Shown here: positions 1 to 8,965 of the stretch, in pieces
How positions within the stretch are numbered: position 1 is the stretch's first letter
How the letters are laid out: every line of letters starts with the position of its first letter
Source: Hyphococcus sp.
GTDB lineage: Bacteria; Pseudomonadota; Alphaproteobacteria; Caulobacterales; Parvularculaceae
DNA: 41,829 nt
Direction: 5' to 3'
NCBI GenBank assembly: GCA_021604585.1
Contig: BQJG01000029.1
Location: forward strand, 1 to 41,829
Notes under the pieces: model-generated
Databases searched by the model: none
Told to the model about the DNA's origin: nothing
The model's input: only the letters and a program-made list of their open reading frames with translations
Position numbers and translations under genes: made by a program

Positions 1-294
1 GGGAGCCATTAATTTTTCGCAACATAATCAATGAACTAACGCGCGAAAATCACGACCCCCATTCTTACTTTCGAACTTGCAAGATGAACGCAAAGTCTCT
101 GGGGACGTAACTCCGCTCAACGTCCGCTCGGACGGTACGTCCGCAGATGGCTGATCGAGGCATTTACGACCACACGATCAGCGCAATTTGAGAAATAGGC
201 TCAAAGAATTTCTACGCGCAGCGCTGGCTCCAAGACTTTGATCAACATCGATAGCTCGTTTGTCGAAGCCCGCCTCGCTCGTCTTGCACCTCGC
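1..294. other. Non-coding left edge with a cluster of inverted GGACG repeats
   Basis: I see no convincing gene here. Positions 103-143 hold several mutually complementary short arms: GGACGT (103-108) with ACGTCC (120-125), and CGGACG (129-134) with CGTCCG at both 121-126 and 138-143. They could form alternative hairpins about 150 bases beyond the stop codon of the TonB receptor gene, which is read towards this edge. No T-run follows on the minus strand, so an intrinsic terminator is not demonstrated. Confidence 0.4.
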
Positions 295-2553
295 CTAAAA
301 CCGAACCGTGATCGTGCCGCCGAAGGTGCGCGGGGGGTTATAGTTTTCATAGCCGAAGCCCAGCGCTGTCAGGTTGACGCCCTGAATCTTGTATTGATTG
401 TCGAACAGGTTCTTCGCCCAGAGCGCCGCCTCCCAGTGACCGTCCGCATCGCCAAGCGCGATGCGCGCGTTCCAAAGCGAAAACGGATCGGACGCAACGA
501 GCGGACTGTTCAGCGCGCCTTTGAACATGGAGCCTGAATACCGCCCGTCGAACTGCACGCTACCTTGCAGCGAATTTCCGATTGGCCGCTCGTAGCGGAC
601 CAACGTGTTGAACGTGACGGCTGGCGCATTCGGAAACTCGTTGCCTTCGGGCACGGGCCCGCCGAGCGCATTGAACGCGCCAAGTTCAGAATGCAGCAAC
701 CCTAATCCGGCGGTGATGGAAAAACCGTCTATCCCCGGTGGCAGCAATGTCGCCTCAAGATCAGCGCCGTAAAGCGTCGCCTCATCGACATTGCCAAGAC
801 GCTGCTGGGGGATCGCTGACATTTCATCGAGGATAAACGTCTGAATATCCGAATAGTCATAATAGAAGCCGCTGGCGGAAACTCTCAGTGCGTTGTTGGC
901 CGTTTGATGTTTGACGCCAACTTCATAGGAGACAAGGCTTTCCGGCTCAAACGGCAGGAACGAGCGGCTGTTCGTTGCAAAGCCAAAGAAGAAACCGCCA
1001 GACTTTACGCCGCGTGATACGCTTCCATAAACTAGCGTGTTAGGTGCGAGCTTCCAGTCAATCCCCGCCTTCCACGAAACGCTCGTGTCATCGATTTCGT
1101 CATCCGTCGACGCCAGCACCACCGGCCCCGTGATCCCAGGCGTGCAGGTCAGGCTGAGAAGGCAGCTTGTGCCGAACGGGTTTTCGTCGGCAACCTCGGC
1201 AACATATGTTTTCTTCTCCCAGCTGAGACGCAATCCGCCGATCAAGGTCAGCGTATCGGTAACGCCGTATTCCCCATGCGCGAATCCGGCAACGGAATCC
1301 GTTTCTTGATCGCCGAAACCGGAGGTTTGCGTCAGGAAAAAGTCGTCCTGAAAGCCCATGGACCCAACGACAATCCGGTCATGGGAGTAAAAAGCGCCCA
1401 GTAGCCAGTCGAAACGCTCCCCGGCAGTTCCAGAAAGCCGGAACTCTTGTGAATACTGGCGAACATCCGTACTCGGTATGAATTCGAGCGCGGTTGCGGG
1501 AGACGCATCAAGGTCGTTGTAATAGGCCCGGTCGGCGTCGATAAATCCGGTGACGCTGGTCAGTTCCGCACCGCCGAGATCGAAGACGCCGCGCAGCGTC
1601 GCCGCCACCTGGCGCGCGTCGTAAAAATTCCGGGCCGCCCAGTCGCCGGCAAACGGATCGCCATCCTGATCGCTATATCCGAACGGGCTCGTGCACGCCG
1701 GATCGACCATACCCATCGCAATCGCTGCGCACTGGAAGGAAGGCGGGTTCATGAAGTCCCGGCCTCCAAAGAAGGCGCCCTGCCCAATCCCGGAGTTCAC
1801 AGAAAAGCCTTCCACTTTAAGATTGATATCGGCGGCGTCATTTGGCGTCCAGCGGATTTGCGCGCGCCCGAGGGCGACGTTGCGTTCGCCGATATCTTCG
1901 CTGGTGGTTCTATTAAAATAGTATCCCTTGTTCTGCTGTATCGTCTTGCCGCTCAACCGGATTGCCAGCGTATCGCTGACAGGCAGGTTCGCCATGCCTT
2001 CGATTTCGTATGTATTGAAATTACCGTACGTCCCAGAAAGCATCGCGGAGGCGCCATCGAAATTTGGTTTGGCGGTGATAAAGTTAATAGCACCCGCTGT
2101 TGAGTTACGGCCGTAAAGCGTTCCTTGCGGACCTTTGAGAACTTCAACACGTTCAAGATCATAAAAATCAAAAGCCATCAGCCCGAGCGATGAAATATAA
2201 ATTTCATCGATATAAATCCCGGCGCTCGGATTGTTCGTGTTGCTGAAATCATTGAGCCCGACGCCTCGAATTGTCACAATCGGCAAGATACCCGGCGCCT
2301 GTTCGCGGATATCGACGTTCGAAACATAGTTGGTAAGCTCACGCATTTCGAGCACGCGCGATTCGCGCAAGGTTTCGGCATCAAGCGCTGTAACGGTGAG
2401 ACCAACATCAAGAATGTTTTGTTCCCGCTTTTGCGCGGTGACCACGATCTGATCGGCGGGCCGGTTAGCTCGTTCCGTATCCTGCGCATTCGCAACCGCC
2501 CCCATTGCAACGCTGTTTGCGCAAGCTGATGCCAGCAATATCGTCTTTTTCAT
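295..2553 (-). CDS. TonB-dependent outer-membrane receptor
   Basis: Outer-membrane beta-barrel transporter that takes up a ligand too large for porins, driven by TonB-ExbBD. The 752-residue length is normal. A signal peptide (residues 1 to about 23, ending ANAQ) is followed by a TonB-box-like stretch (QIVVTAQKREQNILDV) that opens the plug domain; the plug includes VEVLKGPQGTLYGRNSTAGAIN, which is highly typical of the family. The C-terminus ends GGTITVRF, with the terminal aromatic residue expected of barrels that use the BAM complex. The style (VVTAQKREQN, YGRNSTAGA) is that of receptors common in alphaproteobacteria and sphingomonads. The substrate cannot be read from sequence. It is divergent from the hydrolase/MFS operon and shares a 170-base promoter region containing a double GntR-like operator, so it probably supplies that operon's substrate across the outer membrane. 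Confidence 0.95.
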   Translation of the reverse strand: MKKTILLASACANSVAMGAVANAQDTERANRPADQIVVTAQKREQNILDVGLTVTALDAETLRESRVLEMRELTNYVSNVDIREQAPGILPIVTIRGVGLNDFSNTNNPSAGIYIDEIYISSLGLMAFDFYDLERVEVLKGPQGTLYGRNSTAGAINFITAKPNFDGASAMLSGTYGNFNTYEIEGMANLPVSDTLAIRLSGKTIQQNKGYYFNRTTSEDIGERNVALGRAQIRWTPNDAADINLKVEGFSVNSGIGQGAFFGGRDFMNPPSFQCAAIAMGMVDPACTSPFGYSDQDGDPFAGDWAARNFYDARQVAATLRGVFDLGGAELTSVTGFIDADRAYYNDLDASPATALEFIPSTDVRQYSQEFRLSGTAGERFDWLLGAFYSHDRIVVGSMGFQDDFFLTQTSGFGDQETDSVAGFAHGEYGVTDTLTLIGGLRLSWEKKTYVAEVADENPFGTSCLLSLTCTPGITGPVVLASTDDEIDDTSVSWKAGIDWKLAPNTLVYGSVSRGVKSGGFFFGFATNSRSFLPFEPESLVSYEVGVKHQTANNALRVSASGFYYDYSDIQTFILDEMSAIPQQRLGNVDEATLYGADLEATLLPPGIDGFSITAGLGLLHSELGAFNALGGPVPEGNEFPNAPAVTFNTLVRYERPIGNSLQGSVQFDGRYSGSMFKGALNSPLVASDPFSLWNARIALGDADGHWEAALWAKNLFDNQYKIQGVNLTALGFGYENYNPPRTFGGTITVRF

Positions 2554-2576
2554 TGAACCCTCCCTAATGGCGTTTT

Positions 2577-2616
2577 ATTATTGTTGACAATTTTTGTATT
2601 TATTGTCAACAATAAT
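2577..2616. promoter_or_regulatory. Double GntR-type operator in the divergent promoter
   Basis: A perfect 15-base inverted repeat (arms ATTATTGTTGACAAT and ATTGTCAACAATAAT, 10-base spacer). Each arm holds its own small palindrome of the form TTGT-NN-ACAA (2581-2590 and 2603-2612). The two centres are 22 bases apart, about two helical turns. TTGT-NN-ACAA resembles sites bound by GntR/FadR-type regulators. The hexamer TTGACA, a consensus -35 box, appears on the plus strand at 2584-2589 and on the minus strand at 2610-2605, so bound repressor would cover both divergent promoters. Clear -10 boxes were not found. The likely binder is the GntR protein at 7683-8387; this is inference. Confidence 0.65.
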
Positions 2617-2722
2617 GTTGCCGTGGGGACACGCGACGCCCTGCGCGAGCGGCCTCGCCCGAACGGCCTCCCAGTATGGCGCGGGGCCGCTTTGCCTAAA
2701 CGCAAACAAAAGACGGGAGCGA

Positions 2723-3859
2723 ATGATGAAGACACCTAAACACCTGTATTTCCTGACCACTATAATGCTCGCCGCCAGTTTCTCTTTAACCGCCAACACC
2801 GCCATGGCCCAAGGGACCTACAACTGGACACAGCTTGACAATTTGCTGTCGCTTGGAAGCGGCGCACCCACCCAGCCTTCAGGCGGCGGGCTTATCATCA
2901 CCCACAAAGGGCAAGTTGTGTACAGGAAAGCGTTCGGAGACTGGACGAACGGTCAACTGGATGACGCTATTCCCGTTTTTTCCGTTTCAAAACCGATTTC
3001 GGCAATAATCGCCCTCGCCGCCAATGAAGATCCAAGCGTTTCCTGGAACATCTACAACTACGTTGATCAATATATTCCGACGATTGATCAATATCATTTC
3101 GAGTATCAGAACATAACCGTAAGGCAAACGCTGTCACATATTTCCGGTATGGAAGCAGATACGCCGGACACGCAGCCCTGCCTTATAGACGACACGACAA
3201 CGCTTTCCGCATGCGTTGACGCGATTAGCCAGGATGCATTGAAGAGTAATCCGGGCCAGAATTTCCGCTATACGGGATCTGCCATGCAAATGATGGGGCT
3301 GGCGCTGGAGAATGCGCTGGGTCAATCATGGCATCAAAGCGTTGATGATTACCTTTCCACCCCTTGCGATCTAGCGACATCGGACTTCAGCTATTTTGGA
3401 AATGATAACCCCTGGATCGCGGGCGGCGTCATCATGGACATCGACGCGGGGGGCGAAATCGCAGAGGTTATGCTCACCGGACAATGCACGGACAGTATCG
3501 GCCAACCGCAAACAGTGATTTCGCAAGCGGCGCTCACCGCCATGCGCGCAGACCAGATGGACGGCGCAACGATTATGTACTCTCCATATTATGATCTCCG
3601 CCGTTATGGTTACGGGTTATTCCGTAACGACGGACTCGGCGCTAATCTCGGGTTGCGCAATCTTGATTTTTACAGCCATGCAGGCGCAGGCGGATCCTAT
3701 CCATGGTATGATGTCGGCCGAGAATACAGCGCATTTTTGCTGCTTGACGAACCCGCATTGGATGTTCCGGACGGCATACCGCCTGGCTATCTGAAAGGCG
3801 AAATCCTCGTCCAGCTCATTCTTTCCGCTATAGAAACACAAATCGATGCTAACAATTAG
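2723..3859 (+). CDS. Exported serine hydrolase, beta-lactamase (class C/EstB) fold
   Basis: Periplasmic or secreted hydrolase of the serine beta-lactamase/DD-peptidase superfamily, which includes esterases, D-aminopeptidases and class C beta-lactamases. A signal peptide (about residues 1-29, ending AMA) precedes the mature enzyme. The nucleophile motif SxxK is S87-V-S-K90; a Tyr motif follows in RYTGSAMQ, and HAGAGGS near the C-terminus takes the place of KTG. The length (379 residues) suits the family. I chose the ATG at 2723 (an adjacent ATG lies at 2726) because GGGAG lies just upstream and the signal peptide begins there; an in-frame upstream start would add an unlikely 43-residue leader. 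First gene of a co-directional operon with another member of the same family. The exact substrate (ester, amide or beta-lactam) cannot be told. Confidence 0.88.
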   Translation: MMKTPKHLYFLTTIMLAASFSLTANTAMAQGTYNWTQLDNLLSLGSGAPTQPSGGGLIITHKGQVVYRKAFGDWTNGQLDDAIPVFSVSKPISAIIALAANEDPSVSWNIYNYVDQYIPTIDQYHFEYQNITVRQTLSHISGMEADTPDTQPCLIDDTTTLSACVDAISQDALKSNPGQNFRYTGSAMQMMGLALENALGQSWHQSVDDYLSTPCDLATSDFSYFGNDNPWIAGGVIMDIDAGGEIAEVMLTGQCTDSIGQPQTVISQAALTAMRADQMDGATIMYSPYYDLRRYGYGLFRNDGLGANLGLRNLDFYSHAGAGGSYPWYDVGREYSAFLLLDEPALDVPDGIPPGYLKGEILVQLILSAIETQIDANN

Positions 3860-3907
3860 CAATGCTCATAGGGATGCACTGCAATCTTATAGGCTGAAGG
3901 AACACAC

Positions 3908-4972
3908 GTGGTTCGAACGTTGATTGATAACCGTTTCTTTCGCCGTCTGGGGCTCGCGCTGGCTGCGTGTTGGCTGGCGCTTGCGTCCGCCGCCTGCGCG
4001 TCTTCTACGCTCCAGTGCGAAGGACGCGGAGAATTGGATGCGGCGGCGGAAGCCATGCTGCAACATCATGAACTTGCCGGGTTTGCCTTGCTTGCCGGAG
4101 ATAAGACTGGCCCTAAGCTTCGCGTGAGCTATGGGCAATGGGATATCGAAGAGACGATCCCCGTCGCCTCTGCCGGTAAATGGCTTGCGGCGGCGGCGAT
4201 CCTTTCGCTTGCCGATGATGGCGTTTTAAACCTTGATGATCCAATCTCAACATGGTTTCCGGGTACGCCGAACGCCGACACGATCACGATCCGGCAATTG
4301 CTGTCGCATACATCCGGCATCGATCCGTTCATTGTCTTCAAACGTCTCGGCGATGACGGCGTCGAAGCATCCGGACGGCGCATTCTTGGCGAAGCGCTGC
4401 TGGCGGAACCCGGCGCAGAGTTCCGTTACGGCGGATCATCGTTTCAGGTTGCGGGCGCCGCCGCTGAAATTGCGACGGGCGAAACATGGCGCAATCTATT
4501 TGATCGAAAAATTGCAGCGCCATTGGGCATTGAGTCCGCGCGATGGGGGCATCCGTTTAATGGCAGCGATGTCGCCACGCCCCAGCTTGGTGGGGGGCTT
4601 TATATCACGATTGACGATTTCGGCGCATTTCTGACTGCGCTGAGCAATGACGGAAAACCAATTCTCAAGGCACCCAGTCTCGATGAGATGTTGTCGAATG
4701 TACGCGGGGATGCTGCCGGCATAGATGTGCCGTCCGTCATTTCAGAACCGTTCGGCTACGGACTTGGCGTTTGGTGCGAGGTGGACGAAACGGCGGAATG
4801 CGCGTTTGCGCATAGCACTGGCGCTTTCGGCACAATGCCCTGGATCGATAAGGAAAAAGGCGTTTGGGGCGTGATCATGATGCGCGACCGCTTTGATCGC
4901 GTGTTCAAGGAAGAGCGTGCGCTGGCGGACCTGATGAGCGCGTGTGTGAAAAACAAAAAGGCCGATCCGTGA
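3908..4972 (+). CDS. Lipoprotein serine hydrolase, beta-lactamase fold
   Basis: Second serine hydrolase of the beta-lactamase superfamily, 354 residues. GTG start with AAGGA seven bases upstream. The N-terminus is a hydrophobic leader ending in a lipobox-like LASAAC (Cys30), so it is probably membrane-anchored on the periplasmic side. The catalytic SxxK motif is S88-A-G-K91; YGGSS occupies the Tyr-motif position and HSTGAFG the KTG-like position. The C-terminal section (GTMPWID, then a beta strand GVIMMRD) matches the equivalent section of the preceding enzyme (GSYPWYD, then FLLLD), so the two are probably diverged paralogues. It lies 48 bases after the first hydrolase and overlaps the next gene by four bases (GTGA), implying translational coupling. 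A role in trimming an imported ester or peptide is inferred from the TonB receptor and MFS neighbours. Confidence 0.88.
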   Translation: MVRTLIDNRFFRRLGLALAACWLALASAACASSTLQCEGRGELDAAAEAMLQHHELAGFALLAGDKTGPKLRVSYGQWDIEETIPVASAGKWLAAAAILSLADDGVLNLDDPISTWFPGTPNADTITIRQLLSHTSGIDPFIVFKRLGDDGVEASGRRILGEALLAEPGAEFRYGGSSFQVAGAAAEIATGETWRNLFDRKIAAPLGIESARWGHPFNGSDVATPQLGGGLYITIDDFGAFLTALSNDGKPILKAPSLDEMLSNVRGDAAGIDVPSVISEPFGYGLGVWCEVDETAECAFAHSTGAFGTMPWIDKEKGVWGVIMMRDRFDRVFKEERALADLMSACVKNKKADP

Positions 4973-6276
4973 CCCTGACGGCAAGTGCAAAAAACGTTGG
5001 ATGCGACCGCATTCCTGAGAAATGCTCTTTCAGGGCAGATGGCAACGATTTGTATGCTTTGGTTTGCGATTATGCAGGCTTTGGCGATCACAAAACGGGT
5101 TCTGACGCCGAGCGCGCCACCAATGAGTGGTTACTACACTATTTGAAACCATTCGGTTTTCGAACAAAAACCTTGCCTTTTAACGCTGGCGTTCGGCCGC
5201 TGCAGGCGGCGCATATCGCGTGCGAAGGGCAAGAAATTACTTGTGCTGCGCAATTAAGGACGCCTGGGACGGATGCAACCGGCGTTGCCGGGAAGGCTTT
5301 TTTTCTGGGAATCGCCGAACCTGCATCAAGCGCGTCTGTCGCTATTTGCGACCTACCATATCAGCGCTGGTCCGAATATGAGCACCCGGCAATAGAAACA
5401 GCTGTTCGCGACGCAATCCGTGCGAACGCCAAGGCACTTGTCTGCATTACCAATGGACCAACGGGTGAGACCTGCACCATCAACGCGCCGGAATCGGCGG
5501 CGAAATCGCCCATTCCAATTGTCTATATCGGCCCGGCTAAAGCAGCGATGATTCGACAAGCAGCGTACCGCCACGCCCCCTTAACCGTTACCGTTCGTCA
5601 TGGCTCCCAACTTATTCAGGGCGCCAATATATGCGCAACGAATTACGACACGCAAAAGCCACTCGCTAACGCAATCGTTATTTCCACGCCAACCACGGGA
5701 TGGGGCCCATGCGCGGGAGAGCGCGGCCCAGGCGTCGCCATTGCACTGAAACTGGCGGCCTGGTTTGTTGAATCGCGTTTTGAATTACCTGTTCAGTTTA
5801 TTTTTACATCAGGGCACGAATTGGGTTTTGCCGGTATGCGCGCGATGCTCAAATCGAGCGCTCCCCGCCCGCACGAAACTGCGGCATGGCTGCACCTGGG
5901 GGCCAACGTCGCGGCGCGCGATTATCATGAAACACAAAACGGACTGTTGCCTCTTTCCTCCGCTGATCCGCAACGCTACGCCATGGCAAGCGCCGACTGG
6001 TTAGGGAAGTGCCACTCAGCCTTTGCCGGAGAACCTGGATTGGAACATCCATACCCTGCTGATGTAAGCGCGGCGGCTGGCGAGCTACGCATCATACTGG
6101 AGGCCGAGTACTCATCCATTCTGGGCATCTTTGGCGCGAACAGGTTTCACCACACGGCGCTTGACACGCCCTCTGTGACGACGCCAGCGCTTCTGGCCCG
6201 CGCAGCCCATGCAGTCCAAAAAGCGCTCGTAAGCCGGATATCGGATATCAAAATCGGTAGGGCGCAAACGGCGTGA
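4969..6276 (+). CDS. M28-family-like protein with degenerate metal ligands
   Basis: About 435 residues, with the outline of an M28 aminopeptidase: an N-terminal segment typical of the family (GSDAERATNEWLLHYLKPFGF), a PA-like insert (near IPIVYIG), the general-base segment SGHELGFAGM, a HLGANVAARDY strand, and a C-terminal FHHTALDTPS segment that resembles the last His-containing motif. However, the strand that normally carries the first metal-binding His and the bridging Asp reads STPTTGWGPCAGERGPG, with neither residue. It is either a pseudo-enzyme or uses another mechanism. The GTG at 4969 was chosen because it overlaps the upstream stop codon (GTGA); from it no signal peptide is visible, so a cytoplasmic location is likely. 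It overlaps the MFS gene by four bases in the same manner. Confidence 0.7.
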   Translation: MTLTASAKNVGCDRIPEKCSFRADGNDLYALVCDYAGFGDHKTGSDAERATNEWLLHYLKPFGFRTKTLPFNAGVRPLQAAHIACEGQEITCAAQLRTPGTDATGVAGKAFFLGIAEPASSASVAICDLPYQRWSEYEHPAIETAVRDAIRANAKALVCITNGPTGETCTINAPESAAKSPIPIVYIGPAKAAMIRQAAYRHAPLTVTVRHGSQLIQGANICATNYDTQKPLANAIVISTPTTGWGPCAGERGPGVAIALKLAAWFVESRFELPVQFIFTSGHELGFAGMRAMLKSSAPRPHETAAWLHLGANVAARDYHETQNGLLPLSSADPQRYAMASADWLGKCHSAFAGEPGLEHPYPADVSAAAGELRIILEAEYSSILGIFGANRFHHTALDTPSVTTPALLARAAHAVQKALVSRISDIKIGRAQTA

Positions 6277-7580
6277 TTACGAACACCTCTCACAGCAACA
6301 CATACGCCGCACGCAATACGAACCTGACTTTGTTTCTCGTACTCGTCTTTGCGACCAATGTGGTGAACATCGGCGACCGGTTCATTTTCAGCATCGTTCT
6401 TGAGCCCCTCAAAGCAGAGTTGGGGGTTTCCGATACGGCGCTCGGGTTGTTGTCCGGCCTGGCTTTTTCAATTTTCTACACGACTTTGGGCTTTCCGCTG
6501 GCAATGCTCGCCGACCGTGGCAACCGGCGAAACCTTGTCGCACTTTCTGTTGGCGTATGGAGCGCCTGCACAGCTCTTTGCGGCGCTGCCCAAGGGTACT
6601 GGCAACTATTATTAGCTCGCATCGGTGTTGCGTCAGGGGAAGCCGGGTTCACGCCAGCCCTCAATTCAATGATGGCGGATTATTTTCCAAAGAACAAACG
6701 CGCACGCGTCATGGCTATTTACGGCGTCGGCGGATCGGTCGGCATCCTCATCGCAAACATTCTCGGCGGTTATATCACTGAACATTTTGGCTGGCGGTGG
6801 GCCTTTGCGGCGATCGGTTTGCCAGGCGTGCTGATCGCCGTTCTGTTTTCGGTCTTTGTTCGCGAACCTGCGCGCGGGATTTCCGAAAACCTTATCGACA
6901 GCGCGCCCGCGCCTTCACTCCTCGCTGTCCTGCGGCATGTTCAAAAAACCAGAGCCCTGTTGTTGTTAATCGCCGGAGCCACCGCATGGATGTTTTCAAG
7001 CTTCGGGGCGCTTAACTGGCTGGCCGTGTTTTATATCCGCGTTCACGGGCTCGGCATCGCCGAAGTCGGTATTTGGCTTGGCCTGATCGTTGGCGTATTC
7101 AGCGGCATTGGCATACTGCTGGGAGGCTATCTTGCCGACTATTTAAGCCAGAGATTTGACATGCGCTGGCAGTTTTATGTGCCCTCGATAAGCGTACTGA
7201 TCGGCGTACCCCTTGCCTTGATCGTATATCTGGTCCCAGACACCCTTACGAGCCTTCTGTTCGCGAGCGCTTTGTCCATATTTACTGCAACCTGGCAGGG
7301 ACCGACGCTCGCCATGATCCAGACCCTCGCACCCCTGCGAATGCGGGCGACCACCGCCGCCTGTCTTTTCTTTAGCACCAATCTGATCGGGTTCGGTTTC
7401 GGCCCTTCCTTTATCGGATTTGTCAGCGACTTGACGGCGCCGCAACTCGCGGCCGAATCAATTCGATTTGCACTCGTGTGGAGCACGATTGGCTTTGCGG
7501 CCGCAGGCGTTCTCTATTTTCTAGCGGCAAGATGCGTCTTGAGCGACGAGAGCAATCCCGCTAATCCGGAAGCAGAATGA
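6273..7580 (+). CDS. MFS transporter (Spinster-like)
   Basis: Twelve-helix major facilitator superfamily permease, 435 residues, inner membrane. Visible signatures are NIGDRFIFSIVLEPLKAELG in helix 1/loop, the A-like motif LADRGNRR between helices 2 and 3, and RIGVASGEAGFTPALNSMMADYF, typical of Spinster-type MFS proteins. GTG start overlapping the previous stop by four bases (GTGA). It probably moves the product of the two hydrolases, or the intact nutrient, across the inner membrane. The substrate is unknown; Spinster-like members in alphaproteobacterial catabolic clusters often sit beside TonB receptors. A decayed relative of this family is present at 20925-21245. Confidence 0.9.
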   Translation: MITNTSHSNTYAARNTNLTLFLVLVFATNVVNIGDRFIFSIVLEPLKAELGVSDTALGLLSGLAFSIFYTTLGFPLAMLADRGNRRNLVALSVGVWSACTALCGAAQGYWQLLLARIGVASGEAGFTPALNSMMADYFPKNKRARVMAIYGVGGSVGILIANILGGYITEHFGWRWAFAAIGLPGVLIAVLFSVFVREPARGISENLIDSAPAPSLLAVLRHVQKTRALLLLIAGATAWMFSSFGALNWLAVFYIRVHGLGIAEVGIWLGLIVGVFSGIGILLGGYLADYLSQRFDMRWQFYVPSISVLIGVPLALIVYLVPDTLTSLLFASALSIFTATWQGPTLAMIQTLAPLRMRATTAACLFFSTNLIGFGFGPSFIGFVSDLTAPQLAAESIRFALVWSTIGFAAAGVLYFLAARCVLSDESNPANPEAE

Positions 7581-7682
7581 ATAGCTTGTTCGCAAGCAAC
7601 ACAAAACAACTCTATTGTGCGGGCGTTCTGCCGGAGATGATCGACGTGAACAATACATCGTACTTAAAAGGACGTCGCAACC

Positions 7683-8387
7683 ATGACGACGCCTGAAAAG
7701 CCGAAGAAGGCGCCCCGCATTTCGGCCGCCGACATTGCACAAAAACTAAGCGAAGCGATCCTTTCCCAGAAATACCTGCCAGGAGATCGCATCAAGGAGC
7801 AAGACGTTGCTGACCGGTTCGGCGTCAGCCGTGGACCAGTGCGCGAAGCCCTGAAATTGCTTGACGCGCGCGGTCTTTTACGGGTCGAACCAGGCCGTGG
7901 CGCTTCTGTCGTCAGCATGAGTGATGACGAAGCCCTGCAAGCAATTGAAATAAGCGGCGTACTGTTTGGGCTGAGCGCGCGGCGCGCCGCGGTTCACGCC
8001 ACGAAAAAAGAAAAGAAAGCACTACGGAACGGCGTAAAACGTCTTGAGAAGCTCGCTTCCACAGATATTTCTCCAAAGGAGTTTTTTCTGGAAACAATCG
8101 AGCTTGGGTCAATCGTAACTGAAGCCTCTCACAGCCCGCGCCTTCGCGCGCTCATTCGCGATATCCGAGCCGGTGCGCCGACAATGTTCGGACCGCTGGG
8201 CTTTTTGACTCAAAGCGTTCGGGAGCGGGCGGCGCAAAACTGGCGTCTCATTTCTGACGCCATCCACAAAGAAGACGGCGTTCACGCCGAGCAAGTTGCT
8301 ATCCGCCTTTATGACGAAGCCAGCGACGCTGCAAGAAGCGCACAGGAAATAGGATTGAAATTTAGCAGCCAAACGCCAGCTTCATGA
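7683..8387 (+). CDS. GntR-family transcriptional regulator (FCD type)
   Basis: DNA-binding regulator of 234 residues: an N-terminal winged helix (GDRIKEQDVADRFGVSRGPVREALKLLDARGLLRVEPGRG, about residues 33-75) and an all-helical C-terminal domain of the FCD kind. The usual metal-binding Asp/His pattern in the FCD domain is not clear (the segment reads FFLETIELGSIVTEAS), so effector binding may be metal-independent. ATG start with AAAAGGA about ten bases upstream. It lies 102 bases after the MFS gene on the same strand and could be the last gene of the operon or have its own promoter. The double TTGT-NN-ACAA operator at 2577-2616 is a plausible target, which would make this the local repressor of receptor and operon together. 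Confidence 0.9.
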   Translation: MTTPEKPKKAPRISAADIAQKLSEAILSQKYLPGDRIKEQDVADRFGVSRGPVREALKLLDARGLLRVEPGRGASVVSMSDDEALQAIEISGVLFGLSARRAAVHATKKEKKALRNGVKRLEKLASTDISPKEFFLETIELGSIVTEASHSPRLRALIRDIRAGAPTMFGPLGFLTQSVRERAAQNWRLISDAIHKEDGVHAEQVAIRLYDEASDAARSAQEIGLKFSSQTPAS

Positions 8388-8570
8388 ATTGGAAAACCAA
8401 TCAACTGCACTAGGGGCATTGACGACCACAGACGGATATTCAATGCTTGTCGCCCTCGTTCACCGGCCTTGTTCCACAGCAATTGATACTGCTAGAGCAT
8501 ACTGACACTCTGGCGATTCACAAATCATTCGAACAGTGATTCTTTGCCTCGATGAGATGAGTAGGCAAAG

Positions 8571-8693
8571 ATGGCTCATGGATATGATGCGGCGCTTCGT
8601 GAGCGGGTGGTGAAGGCGGGTCAGAAAGGCCCATGACTGATCACCAACGCATGTCGCTGCCGCAAGCGGCGCTGACCTTTGGCGGCTGATTGC
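8571..8693 (+). pseudogene. Remnant of an IS630-type transposase (N-terminal scrap)
   Basis: From the ATG at 8571 the translation MAHGYDAALRERVVKAGQKG is typical of the start of an IS630-family transposase, then stops. After a frame change the stretch from 8652 reads MSLPQAALTFGG, matching the next part of the family's helix-turn-helix (usually a Gln-Ala-Ala ... Phe-Gly-Val pattern), and stops again. The rest of the transposase is missing. The preceding bases to about 8500 have no gene and may include the element's left end. The remnant lies immediately before a truncated cytochrome c gene. Confidence 0.6.
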
Positions 8694-8716
8694 AGCGCCG
8701 CCCGGGAGAGCAAGCG

Positions 8717-8965
8717 ATGAACGCTGAATGGCGATGCGCCCTCCTGGCGGCGGCGCTCGGCGCTGCTGGCGGCGTCTTTGCGGAGGCCGCAGCGGAAAAA
8801 GATCGTCCGGCCGAAAACGGCGACGCAGTCCGCGGCGAGTCAATTTATAATGCCCGCTGTAGTGCCTGCCATTCGCCCGACGCGAACCGCGTCGGGCCGC
8901 CGTGGAGCGGTATGACGCCGGGCGGAACGCGTGGACGCTGGTCTCAGGCGACAAGGCCGCGTTAA
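8717..8965 (+). pseudogene. Truncated class I cytochrome c
   Basis: From the ATG at 8717 (GGGAG eight bases upstream) the product has a signal peptide (to about residue 23, GGVFA) and a haem c attachment motif in YNARCSACHSPDANRVGPP, typical of small periplasmic class I cytochromes c. After RVGPP the family resemblance ends; the frame runs on for about 17 unrelated residues and stops. The section carrying the axial Met ligand is absent. The reading frame that continues downstream (from 8902) is a different protein, so the break at about 8893-8900 looks like a deletion or recombination junction rather than a simple frameshift. Confidence 0.6.

Noticed and set aside
3848..3860. GCTAA/TTAGC inverted repeat at the stop of the first hydrolase
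   Set aside because: Short, overlaps the stop codon and has no T-run; not supported as terminator or operator.
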